DNA from: an uncultured Burkholderiales bacterium
Lineage (GTDB): Bacteria; Pseudomonadota; Gammaproteobacteria; Burkholderiales; Burkholderiaceae_C
Direction of reading: 5' to 3'
Length of the DNA: 12,683 bases
Assembly: GCA_903856995.1 (NCBI GenBank)
Contig: CAIODK010000091.1
Span: 1-12,683 of the forward strand
The notes under the pieces are model-generated. The model was not told where the DNA came from. It worked only from the letters and a program-made list of their open reading frames with translations, and made no database searches. Every line of letters starts with the position of its first letter. Position 1 is the first letter of the stretch. Shown piece after piece: positions 6,274-12,683 of this stretch. A program made the position numbers and the translations under genes.

Positions 6274-7203
6274 ATGGCCTACATCTACATCTACTCTCCC
6301 AGCGGCGCGGTGCGCGACAAAGCAGCCTTCAAACGCGGGGTGACCCGGCTGATCCAACTTGGTCACGACGTGGAGGTAGACCCCGATGCGCTCAGCCGTC
6401 ACACCCGTTTTGCAGGGGACGACGCCACCCGTTTGACCGCCATTCACCGTGCTGCCGATAGCGGCGCGGATGTCGCCCTTATTTCACGCGGCGGCTACGG
6501 CCTGACGCGCATCTTGCCCGGCATTCAATACAAAAAAGTTGCCAAGGCCATTGCCAAAGGCACGCAGTTTGTGGGCTTGAGCGACTTCACGGCTTTCCAA
6601 AGCGCCTTGCTCGCCAAGACGGGCGCGGTCACTTGGGCCGGCCCTGCCGTGGGTGAAGACTTTGGTGCTGAAGCACCCGATGACATCATGGAAGCCTGCT
6701 TTGACGACATGGTCAGCGGGCAGGGCGAGGGCGCGGGCTGGCATTTCTCGAGCGGTTGCGCCACGGCCAACGCCCAGCGCCGCCTCGGTGTGTGGGCGCA
6801 TGACGCCGTGCTCTGGGGGGGCAACCTATCGGTCTTGGTCTCTCTGCTGGGCACGCCTTATTTCCCGCAGATCAAAGGTGGTGTGCTGTTCCTCGAAGAC
6901 GTGGGCGAGCATCCGTACCGCATTGAACGGATGCTGACCCAGTTGCTCCACGCCGGCGTGTTGGCGCAGCAAAAGGCCGTCGTGTTCGGTCAATTCAACA
7001 ACTACAAACTGACGCCGCATGACAAAGGCTTCAAGCTCCAAAGTGTGGTCGATTGGCTGCGCATGCAAATCAAAGCCCCTGTGTTGACTGATTTGCCGTT
7101 TGGCCACGTGCAGACCAAGCTGTGTTTGCCTGTGGGGAAAAAGATTAATCTGGTGGTGGAGGGCAGAGACGCCTTGCTCCTGTGGGCGCACGGCGACCAC
7201 TAA
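6274..7203 (+). CDS. ldcA: LD-carboxypeptidase (peptidase family S66)
   Basis: Family S66 enzymes remove the terminal D-alanine from murein tetrapeptides (L,D bond) during peptidoglycan recycling in the cytoplasm; the MccF branch cleaves microcin C instead. The 309-residue protein has the expected Ser-Glu-His set: Ser103 in VGLSDFT, Glu208 within LFLEDVGEHPYRIERML, and His278 in PFGHVQTK. The substrate-loop block SRGGYGLTR precedes them. Length is normal. Starts at 6220 (GTG), 6265 and 6274 are in frame; I prefer 6274 (MAYIYIYSPSGAVRD) because it matches the family N-terminus and leaves a normal gap after the methyltransferase, but 6265 is possible. The choice between tetrapeptide and MccF-like substrates cannot be made from sequence alone. 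The acyltransferase starts 15 bases after its stop. Confidence 0.88.
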   Translation: MAYIYIYSPSGAVRDKAAFKRGVTRLIQLGHDVEVDPDALSRHTRFAGDDATRLTAIHRAADSGADVALISRGGYGLTRILPGIQYKKVAKAIAKGTQFVGLSDFTAFQSALLAKTGAVTWAGPAVGEDFGAEAPDDIMEACFDDMVSGQGEGAGWHFSSGCATANAQRRLGVWAHDAVLWGGNLSVLVSLLGTPYFPQIKGGVLFLEDVGEHPYRIERMLTQLLHAGVLAQQKAVVFGQFNNYKLTPHDKGFKLQSVVDWLRMQIKAPVLTDLPFGHVQTKLCLPVGKKINLVVEGRDALLLWAHGDH

Positions 7204-7218
7204 ATCACGGAGCTTGAG

Positions 7219-9126
7219 ATGCATCTCCCTTATCGCTCCGACATCGATGGCCTGCGTGCATTTGCGGTCACCTCCGTCCTGATTTTTCATGCGTTTCCCC
7301 GCTTCATCCCCGGTGGTTTTGTGGGGGTGGATGTGTTCTTCGTGATTTCTGGCTTCTTGATTTCCGGCATCATCTTCAAAGAGCTTGAATCATCGTGCTT
7401 CAGCTTCGCCAGTTTTTACGCACGCCGCGTCAAACGCATCTTCCCAGCGTTGGTCACGGTGTTGACCACGTCGTATGCCTTTGGCTGGTTCTTCTTGTTC
7501 AATGACGATTTCCGTCGCTTGGGCAGCCACATCTTTCGCGCAACCTTGTTCTTGTCGAACTTCATTTTGTGGCGCGAAGCAGGGTACTTTGACAACGCCG
7601 CCGACACCAAGCCGCTGCTGCACCTCTGGTCGCTTGGGATTGAGGAACAGTTCTACATCGTTTGGCCCGTGATCTTGTGGGTCTTTTGGCGGTTCAAAGC
7701 CCTGCGTTTACCTCTCGTGGCGTTGCTGACCACCGCTTCATTGGTTTGGAATATCTACCAATCGCAGCTTGATTTGACGCACGACTTTTATTCGCCGCTC
7801 ACACGTTTTTGGGAGCTGTCTGCGGGTGCTTGGCTGGCCTTGCATCTGGGCCGTCACCCGAAGGCGCACCAGCGCGCCAACTTGATCAGCGGATTGGCTG
7901 TGTTTTTGTTGTTGGCTGCGGTGTACGTCATTGACAGCAAAAAAGCCTTCCCGGGCGGTTGGGCTTTGATGCCAGTGCTAGGTGCTGTGCTGCTGATTTA
8001 TGCGGGGCCAACGGCTTGGTGCAACCGTGTGTTGTTCTCAAACCCTGCCATGGTTTGGGTTGGGGCGATCAGCTATCCGCTGTATCTGTGGCATTGGCCC
8101 GCGTTGGCCTTTGCGCGCATCGTGGAGGGGGCAACGCCCAGCATCACAGTCCGCTTGGGTGCTGTGTCATTGGCAGCGCTGTTGGCGTGGGGAACCTATG
8201 TCTGGATCGAAAAGCCAATCCGTTTTGGCTGGAAGAGCGCGCTCAGAACACCGCTACTGATCTTGGCGATGGCCGTTCTTGGCTATGTGGGCTTGGCCTG
8301 CAAAAATGCGGGCGGGTACCCAGATCGGCCCATCATGAAGTCGCAAGTTGAAGCCAATGTGGGTGATATTGGCCACGAGGCCTTTCATGCGTACTACGCC
8401 AAACATTTCTTTCCTTGTGCGGATGCGCGTGTGAAGGCTAAATCTGAGAAGTGGGGTGATTTGGTGCGTTGCTTTCAAACCAAGCAACACGTGCCGATTG
8501 ATTTGGTCATCGTCGGTGACAGTCACGCTGAGCATTTGCTTTTAGGTTTGGCCGAGTCTTTGCCCGATTTGAATATTGCTGTTTATCCACGCAGTGAGCT
8601 TCCATTCACGGGATCAGCTGAATACACAGAGATTTTTCAAAGTTTGGTCAACGACCCGCACATCAAACATGTGCTTTTGACATCGATGTGGGCTGTCGCA
8701 CCTTTGACTTCAGATGAACGCCTTGCCTTTGAGGCGGGATTGAACAAAACAACCCAATTGCTCACGTCCGCAGGCAAGCGCGTGTATCTGACGGATGACA
8801 CGCCTAAGTTTGGGTTTGACCCACAGCGTTGCAAGTTCAGCCATCCTTTGTCGCGTTTGAGTTATTGCGATGAATCCAGTCAGTCGTATCGACAAATGCT
8901 GACCTCGTATGTACCCATGCTGGAAGCCGCCGATAAATCAAACCCGCATGTGCACTTGATCTATTTGGATGATTTGTTTTGCGACGACGCCGTTTGCCGT
9001 ATGGCCATTGACGGTCGCATCCTGTTCAGGGATAACAACCATGTGAACATCCTGGGCTCAAAGCTGGTAGGCGTTGCCTTGGCCAAACGCCTAGCCTTAC
9101 ACGACCCTCGTTTCAAGCCGCACTGA
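7219..9126 (+). CDS. Membrane O-acyltransferase (acyltransferase 3) with C-terminal SGNH domain
   Basis: A 635-residue OafA/Oac-type protein of the kind that adds acetyl groups to lipopolysaccharide O-antigen, peptidoglycan or exopolysaccharide. Residues 1 to about 360 form the acyltransferase-3 membrane domain with roughly ten hydrophobic helices. It opens with RSDIDGLRAFAV, has conserved His24, GGFVGVDVFFVISGFL and LWSLGIEEQFY (Glu142/143). The periplasmic C-terminal part is an SGNH hydrolase-like domain with VGDSHAEHL (Ser435) and the D-x-x-H pair DNNH (Asp605, His608), as expected for two-domain acetyltransferases that pass the acyl group to a sugar. The target is unknown. GGAG at 7209-7212 lies 6 bases before the ATG. 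The second half is less GC-rich than its neighbours (for example 26 of 60 at 8581-8640), which may mean it is variable or acquired. It ends 8 bases before the putative dif site. Confidence 0.9.
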   Translation: MHLPYRSDIDGLRAFAVTSVLIFHAFPRFIPGGFVGVDVFFVISGFLISGIIFKELESSCFSFASFYARRVKRIFPALVTVLTTSYAFGWFFLFNDDFRRLGSHIFRATLFLSNFILWREAGYFDNAADTKPLLHLWSLGIEEQFYIVWPVILWVFWRFKALRLPLVALLTTASLVWNIYQSQLDLTHDFYSPLTRFWELSAGAWLALHLGRHPKAHQRANLISGLAVFLLLAAVYVIDSKKAFPGGWALMPVLGAVLLIYAGPTAWCNRVLFSNPAMVWVGAISYPLYLWHWPALAFARIVEGATPSITVRLGAVSLAALLAWGTYVWIEKPIRFGWKSALRTPLLILAMAVLGYVGLACKNAGGYPDRPIMKSQVEANVGDIGHEAFHAYYAKHFFPCADARVKAKSEKWGDLVRCFQTKQHVPIDLVIVGDSHAEHLLLGLAESLPDLNIAVYPRSELPFTGSAEYTEIFQSLVNDPHIKHVLLTSMWAVAPLTSDERLAFEAGLNKTTQLLTSAGKRVYLTDDTPKFGFDPQRCKFSHPLSRLSYCDESSQSYRQMLTSYVPMLEAADKSNPHVHLIYLDDLFCDDAVCRMAIDGRILFRDNNHVNILGSKLVGVALAKRLALHDPRFKPH

Positions 9127-9134
9127 CTCCCGTA

Positions 9135-9162
9135 ACTTCATACGATGTATATTATGTAAAGT
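9135..9162. other. dif: Putative dif site (XerC/XerD recombination site)
   Basis: A 28-bp sequence with the dif layout: left arm ACTTCATACGA (9135-9145), centre TGTATA (9146-9151), right arm TTATGTAAAGT (9152-9162). Against E. coli dif as I recall it, 19 of 28 positions agree: 4 of 11 in the XerC arm, 6 of 6 in the centre and 9 of 11 in the XerD arm. Thirteen bases in a row (9145-9157) are identical. The XerD arm being the better conserved is typical of dif sites across bacteria. The arms are imperfect inverted repeats, and TAACTT/AAGTTA (9133-9138, 9159-9164) extends the symmetry. It is an AT-rich spot in the gap between two converging gene runs, the position expected near a replication terminus. 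XerC and XerD resolve chromosome dimers at dif under FtsK control. The alternative is a Xer site left by an integrated element. Confidence 0.72.
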
Positions 9163-9174
9163 TAAGAAGATCAG

Positions 9175-9195
9175 AAAAACTGCACGTGAATGCAG
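9175..9195 (-). terminator. Weak Rho-independent terminator after the ankyrin gene
   Basis: On the minus strand a 5-bp stem CTGCA/TGCAG with a 6-base loop (9180-9195) is followed by TTTTT (complement of 9175-9179). It lies about 25 bases beyond the stop of the ankyrin-repeat gene and would end the mltG-tmk-holB-tatD-ankyrin transcript before the dif-like site. The short stem makes it a weak terminator. I see no terminator for the acyltransferase on the other strand. Confidence 0.45.
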
Positions 9196-9220
9196 CTCTG
9201 TCTTCAGGCTTGTATGTGCC

Positions 9221-9886
9221 CTATTCTTTGATTGGGTTCTGGATGAACCAGGATTGGATAAAGGCACGGATGTAGAACACACTTTGCTGGTGGTCTCCCT
9301 TGATCGCTAGATCCAAGGCGGTTGCATTGCCGTGGTTGGCCAAGGTGGGGTCTGCACCTTCCTCAAGCAAGAGTTTCACGGCCAAGGGTGATGCTGAGTA
9401 CGCTGCCATCATCAACGGCGTGGTGCCGTTTGGTGACTCGCTGTCGATGTAGGCCTCGTGGTCAAGAAGCAAACGCATCATCTCGCGATGACCGCGTGTG
9501 GCGGCGTAATGCAGAGGCGTCCAGCCCGGTTTGTTGACGTCTGCGCCCTGCTCAATCAGTAGTTTTGCCAATTCAAGCTGGTTGTTGATGGCTGCCATCA
9601 TCAAGGCTGTCTCGCCCAACTGGTTTTCGGCGTTGAGTTTGATTTTGGGTTGTTTGGCCAACAGCATGGCTGACTTGGGAGCCTCAGATTGGATGGCCCA
9701 AAGGAGGCTGGGAACCCCTTTTTCGTTGGGGGTGTTGGGGTCAAACCCACGGTCTAAGAGCTTTTGAATGACGTCAGGTCTGTCAAAGTGAATGGCGGAC
9801 AGGAAATCGTTATAAGAGCCTGCGCTGGTGAGTGAATACCCAATGAAAACATATAGATATAAAAAATACTTAAAGTAAATTCTCAT
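9221..9886 (-). CDS. Exported ankyrin-repeat protein
   Basis: A 221-residue protein with an N-terminal hydrophobic segment that looks like a signal peptide (about residues 4-22, ending SLTSAGS), so it is probably periplasmic. After it come about five to six ankyrin repeats in register every 31-33 residues: GETALMMAAINNQLELAKLL (from 91), WTPLHYAATRGHREMMRLL (from 122), GTTPLMMAAYSASPLAVKLL (from 154) and NATALDLAIKGD (from 187), plus degenerate repeats at about 24-56 and 57-89. Such repeats bind proteins; the partner is unknown and there is no enzyme domain. Its ATG overlaps the tatD stop as ATGA, so it is translated with the tmk-holB-tatD operon. The signal-peptide codons (about 9820-9886) are AT-rich compared with the rest of the window. 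Confidence 0.85.
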   Translation of the reverse strand: MRIYFKYFLYLYVFIGYSLTSAGSYNDFLSAIHFDRPDVIQKLLDRGFDPNTPNEKGVPSLLWAIQSEAPKSAMLLAKQPKIKLNAENQLGETALMMAAINNQLELAKLLIEQGADVNKPGWTPLHYAATRGHREMMRLLLDHEAYIDSESPNGTTPLMMAAYSASPLAVKLLLEEGADPTLANHGNATALDLAIKGDHQQSVFYIRAFIQSWFIQNPIKE

Positions 9887-10677
9887 GACAAAACAGCGCT
9901 GAAAAGTTGGTCAAAGTTACGGCTGGTGATCTCGGCAATGGCTTCAACGGGCATGCCTTTGATCTCGGCAATTTGTTTGGCGACGAAGGGCACATAGGAC
10001 GGGTTATTGGTCTTGCCGCGGTACGGCACGGGGGCTAAATAGGGGCTGTCGGTTTCTATCAAAAGGCGATCTAAGGGGACAAATTTGGCCACATCGCGCA
10101 GGTCTTGGGCGTTTTTGAAGGTCAAGATACCAGAAAACGAGATGTACAACCCGAGGTCCAAACCAGCACGGGCCACTTCTGCGGTTTCAGTGAAGCAGTG
10201 AAACACGCCGCCTGCACTGCCCGCCGAGCCGTCTTCGCCCTGCTCTTTCAAGATCGCCACGGTGTCCGCCGATGAGCTGCGGGTGTGGATGACCAAGGGC
10301 AGTTGGGTCTGTTGCCCAGCTTGGATGTGGATCCGAAAGCGGTTGCGCTGCCATTCCATGTCGGCGATGGTTCGCTCGCCCAAGCGGTAATAGTCGAGGC
10401 CTGTTTCGCCAATGCCCACCACTTTGGGGAGTTTGGCGCGGCTGAGCAAGTCGTCCAAGGTGGGTTCTTGCACGCCTTCGTTGTCTGGGTGGACGCCCAC
10501 GGTGGCCCAGAAATTATCAAAGCGTGTCGCCAAGCCATGGACCTCAGGGAAGCGCTCGAGCGTGGTGCTGATGACCAACGCCCGAGTAACTTGGGCTTTG
10601 GCCATGTCGTCACGGATGGAGAGGATGTTGTCAGCCAGCTCTTGGAAGTTCAGGTGGCAGTGGGAGTCGGTAAACAT
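9883..10677 (-). CDS. tatD: TatD-family metal-dependent hydrolase (YcfH-type)
   Basis: A 264-residue amidohydrolase-fold TIM barrel of the TatD DNase family; members show 3'-5' exonuclease or DNase activity, though the cellular role of the YcfH branch is not settled. All metal-site residues are visible: H6 and H8 in DSHCHL, E91 in GIGETGLDYY, H131 in VIHTRS, H160 in FHCFTE and D210 in IETDSPYLAP. Length matches the family. It lies 19 bases after holB, the same neighbour as E. coli ycfH, so I take it as the YcfH orthologue rather than TatD of the tat operon. The short loop at about 147-157 (GEDGSAGSAGG) is glycine-rich. No clear Shine-Dalgarno is visible. The stop overlaps the ankyrin gene start. 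Confidence 0.93.
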   Translation of the reverse strand: MFTDSHCHLNFQELADNILSIRDDMAKAQVTRALVISTTLERFPEVHGLATRFDNFWATVGVHPDNEGVQEPTLDDLLSRAKLPKVVGIGETGLDYYRLGERTIADMEWQRNRFRIHIQAGQQTQLPLVIHTRSSSADTVAILKEQGEDGSAGSAGGVFHCFTETAEVARAGLDLGLYISFSGILTFKNAQDLRDVAKFVPLDRLLIETDSPYLAPVPYRGKTNNPSYVPFVAKQIAEIKGMPVEAIAEITSRNFDQLFSAVLS

Positions 10678-10696
10678 GGGTCAATCAGAAAGAAAA

Positions 10697-11716
10697 TTAG
10701 TCTTTGGCCCGTAAAGCCGTCTGCGCCCGTGCCACCAAGGCCTCGAACATCAAGCCCGCGTTGTAGGGGTGTTCGGAGGTGCGCGCCGAGTCCATCAGGT
10801 CTTTGGACCATTGGGTGAGCGAGTTGACAGTGCCTGCTGCAGGCAAATCGGGGGCCATGAAGAATCGTGGTTCACCACCGGTGCGCACGGCCAACAGGTC
10901 GTGGCATATTTTTTGAAGCATGGCAATGGCTTGTGAAGGCGTGGCGTCTGACACCGCACCTACATCGCCGCGCAGCACGGCTTTGGGTAAACCGGCCCAG
11001 TAGGACGCTTTAAGTCCTGCATTGGCTAAGTTGAGGGCGTCCTCAGGGCGGCCACCCGCAGCGCGTAGCAGCACAGCCGCATCTGCGGCGGGTACACCTT
11101 GGCTTTGCAGCCAGGTCAGGGCTTGGGCCTCGGTGGGCCACACCATGGTGTGGGTTTGGCAGCGGCTTCGGATGGTGGGCAGCAACTGGTGGGCGGCTTC
11201 GCTGGCGAGCACGAAGCGACATTCGCCTGGCGGCTCTTCGAGGGTTTTGAGGATGGTGTTGGCCGTCACATGGTTCATGCGCTCGGCTGGGTAGACAAAC
11301 ACGACTTTGGTGGAGCCACCCGATCGGGTTTGTTGGCTAAAGCTGACCATGTTGCGCGCGGCTTCGACGCGTATTTCTTTGCTGGGCTTGCGTTTTTTGT
11401 CGTCGAGGTCTTTTTGGGTTTTCTCGTCCAACGGCCAGTTGAGCTCGAGCGCCAAGGTCTCAGGCATGAGGCTACACAGGTCGGCATGGGTGCGTACATC
11501 GACCGCGTGGCAACTGGGGCATTGGTAGCAAGCGCCTTGGGGCGTGGGGGCATCGCATAGCCAAGCACGGGCCAGCTCAAGGCCCAGTGTGTATTGGCCA
11601 AGGCCCGAGGGGCCTTGCAGGAGCCAGGCGTGGCCGCGGCGTTCTAGCAGCGTGGTGAGCTGACCTTGCAGCCAAGGGCTCAGCGCGGGCCTAGCGTGTG
11701 TGGTGGCTTCGGTCAT
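10697..11716 (-). CDS. holB: DNA polymerase III delta-prime subunit
   Basis: The delta-prime subunit of the clamp loader that places the beta clamp on primed DNA. The 339-residue protein has a degenerate P-loop, GPSGLGQYT (35-43), with Gln instead of the catalytic Lys; loss of ATP binding is normal for delta-prime. A zinc module is formed by C54, C63, C66 and C69. TLEEPP and the SRC motif (S184-R185-C186, the arginine finger given to the neighbouring ATPase subunit) are present. Between the zinc module and the SRC motif there is a lysine-rich stretch (KTQKDLDDKKRKPSKE) that I do not recall from the E. coli protein. Position after tmk and before tatD repeats the E. coli order. The ATG overlaps the tmk stop by 4 bp. 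Confidence 0.93.
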   Translation of the reverse strand: MTEATTHARPALSPWLQGQLTTLLERRGHAWLLQGPSGLGQYTLGLELARAWLCDAPTPQGACYQCPSCHAVDVRTHADLCSLMPETLALELNWPLDEKTQKDLDDKKRKPSKEIRVEAARNMVSFSQQTRSGGSTKVVFVYPAERMNHVTANTILKTLEEPPGECRFVLASEAAHQLLPTIRSRCQTHTMVWPTEAQALTWLQSQGVPAADAAVLLRAAGGRPEDALNLANAGLKASYWAGLPKAVLRGDVGAVSDATPSQAIAMLQKICHDLLAVRTGGEPRFFMAPDLPAAGTVNSLTQWSKDLMDSARTSEHPYNAGLMFEALVARAQTALRAKD

Positions 11717-12348
11717 GCGGCGCTAGCATTCAACCAGCCGCGCTGCACAAAGTGGTGGTGCAGTTGCTGCCACACGGCTTCGCGGGTTTGGGCGGCGTCT
11801 AGGCGCACAAAGCGTGGCGCATCGGCTTGGGCTCGGGCCGCATAGCCGTCAGACACTTTTTGGAAGAACTCAACAGGTTGCGCCTCAAAACGGTCGGGCA
11901 CGCGGGCACCCGCTAGGCGCACAGCGGCAATGGCAGGGTCGAGTTCAAACCACACCGTCACGTCGGGTTGATGTGAGCCCTGAACCCAATGCTCGAGTTG
12001 CTGCAATACGGCCAAATCAAAGCCACGGCCACTGCCTTGGTAGGCAAAGGTGGCGTCGGTGAAGCGGTCGCACAGGACCACATCGCCACGCGCCAAGGCT
12101 GGCTCGATCACGTTTTGCAGGTGGTCACGACGGGCGGCGAAGATCAGCAGGGACTCGGTCAGCGCATCCATCGCGTCGTGCAACACCATCTCGCGTAGTT
12201 TCTCAGCCAGTGGCGTGCCGCCGGGCTCGCGGGTCAGGGTGACGTGGCGGCCTTGCGCCTTGAAAGCGGCGGCCAAGCCATCGATGTGCGTGGATTTACC
12301 CGCCCCGTCGATGCCCTCAAAACTGATGAACAGACCTGTTTTTGTCAT
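11713..12348 (-). CDS. tmk: Thymidylate kinase
   Basis: Phosphorylates dTMP to dTDP with ATP in the cytoplasm, an essential step of dTTP synthesis. The 211-residue protein has the P-loop GIDGAGKST (12-20), REPGGT (40-45), the D94-R95-F motif followed by FAYQGSGRG, and a LID-like segment GARVPDRFE. Length and motifs are normal. It starts 6 bases downstream of the mltG stop and its own stop overlaps holB (ATGA), so the three are probably one operon. The ATG chosen gives the usual short N-terminus before LFISFEGIDG. Confidence 0.96.
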   Translation of the reverse strand: MTKTGLFISFEGIDGAGKSTHIDGLAAAFKAQGRHVTLTREPGGTPLAEKLREMVLHDAMDALTESLLIFAARRDHLQNVIEPALARGDVVLCDRFTDATFAYQGSGRGFDLAVLQQLEHWVQGSHQPDVTVWFELDPAIAAVRLAGARVPDRFEAQPVEFFQKVSDGYAARAQADAPRFVRLDAAQTREAVWQQLHHHFVQRGWLNASAA

Positions 12349-12354
12349 AGCCCG

Positions 12355-12683
12355 CTATTTTGCCTGTCGTTGGTAACGATTCACGGCGGCGTTGTGCTCG
12401 TCCAGCGTGGCGCTGAAGTAACTGGTGCCATCACCCTTGGCCACAAAGTACAGCGCATGGCTGGTGGCTGGCTGCACGGCAGCCTTCAACGCATTGCGAC
12501 CAGGCATGGCGATGGGCGTGGGCGGCAGGCCTTTGCGGGTGTAGGTGTTCCAAGGGTGGTCGGCTCGCAAGTCGGCACGGCGGAGGTTGCCGTCGAAGGC
12601 GTCAAACATGCCGTAAATCACGGTGGGGTCGGTCTGCAGAGGCATGTCGATGGCCAGACGGTTGTGAAACACCCGGCTGATGG
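12355..12683 (-). CDS. mltG: Endolytic murein transglycosylase MltG, C-terminal part (partial)
   Basis: The reading frame runs off the right end of the window, so only about the last 109 residues are present. They show the typical MltG (YceG) C-terminal blocks: SRVFHNRLAIDMPLQTDPTV, then IYGM, NTYTRKGLPPTPIAMPG, LKAAVQPA and LYFVAKGDGTSYFSATLDEHN. MltG is an inner-membrane lytic transglycosylase that cuts nascent glycan strands and is thought to limit their length. The membrane anchor, LysM-like part and catalytic Glu are outside the window. It heads the mltG-tmk-holB-tatD order. A GTG at 12670-12672 is inside the conserved sequence and is not the start. Confidence 0.92.
   Translation of the reverse strand, partial: ISRVFHNRLAIDMPLQTDPTVIYGMFDAFDGNLRRADLRADHPWNTYTRKGLPPTPIAMPGRNALKAAVQPATSHALYFVAKGDGTSYFSATLDEHNAAVNRYQRQAK

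Noticed and set aside
4685..6725. FtsK-orienting KOPS-like octamers (GGGCAGGG at 4685-4692, 5975-5982 and 6718-6725) pointing toward the dif-like site.
   Set aside because: One octamer in the opposite direction lies in guaA (1369-1376) and I found none to the right, so by-eye counts are too few to support polarity; a genome-wide count is needed.
3536..7203. The VOC, PaiB, TadA-fusion, methyltransferase and LD-carboxypeptidase run as a new defence or biosynthetic system.
   Set aside because: The members are widespread single-function housekeeping families, and close spacing alone does not show a joint function; nothing typical of defence (nuclease, sensor, toxin) is present.
9132..9165. Similarity of the dif-like sequence to loxP (TAACTT and AAGTTA at the ends, about 22 of 34 aligned positions).
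   Set aside because: The arms and centre fit the 11-6-11 Xer layout far better than the 13-8-13 Cre layout, no cre-like gene or P1 sequence is present, and the longest exact match is to dif.
10697..11716. Loss of the Walker A lysine in HolB as a sign of a broken gene.
   Set aside because: Delta-prime subunits normally do not bind ATP and often have a degenerate P-loop; the SRC motif and zinc cysteines are intact.

Overview
The window looks like ordinary chromosomal core sequence from a betaproteobacterium of the order Burkholderiales, probably family Comamonadaceae. The reasons are moderate GC, a stand-alone second translation initiation factor IF-1 with a basic tail, a GuaA with two small insertions relative to the E. 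coli protein, and the mltG-tmk-holB-tatD gene order. The family assignment rests on remembered protein families, not on a search.

Layout. Positions 1-54 are the last codons of guaB, followed by a strong intrinsic terminator (75-105) and guaA (148-1764). A minus-strand oxidoreductase of the homoserine-dehydrogenase-like/SAF family (1745-3094) overlaps the end of guaA tail to tail. A 165-bp divergent spacer separates it from infA (3260-3517). A plus-strand run follows: a VOC-fold protein, a PaiB-family protein, TadA fused to a decayed alpha/beta-hydrolase domain, a class I methyltransferase, an LD-carboxypeptidase and a large membrane O-acyltransferase (to 9126). Several of these genes overlap by 4 bp (ATGA) and are probably translationally coupled. 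From 9221 to the end everything is on the minus strand: mltG (partial), tmk, holB, tatD and an exported ankyrin-repeat protein, a compact operon that extends the order known from E. coli (yceG-tmk-holB-ycfH).

The most interesting element is not a gene. In the 94-bp gap between the two converging gene runs lies a 28-bp sequence (9135-9162) with the architecture of a XerC/XerD dif site: an 11-bp arm, a 6-bp centre and an 11-bp arm. It shares 19 of 28 positions with E. coli dif as I remember it, including 13 consecutive bases. Nine of ten genes to the left point right and all five to the right point left, so transcription converges on the site, as expected at a replication terminus. I infer that this is the chromosome dimer resolution site, or a Xer site used by an element.

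How the genes relate: guaB/guaA make GMP; infA and tadA serve translation; mltG, ldcA and the O-acyltransferase act on the cell envelope; tmk and holB serve DNA synthesis. I see no rRNA, tRNA, CRISPR array, insertion sequence or prophage, and no convincing new multi-gene defence or biosynthetic system. No stretch above 300 bases lacks a gene.
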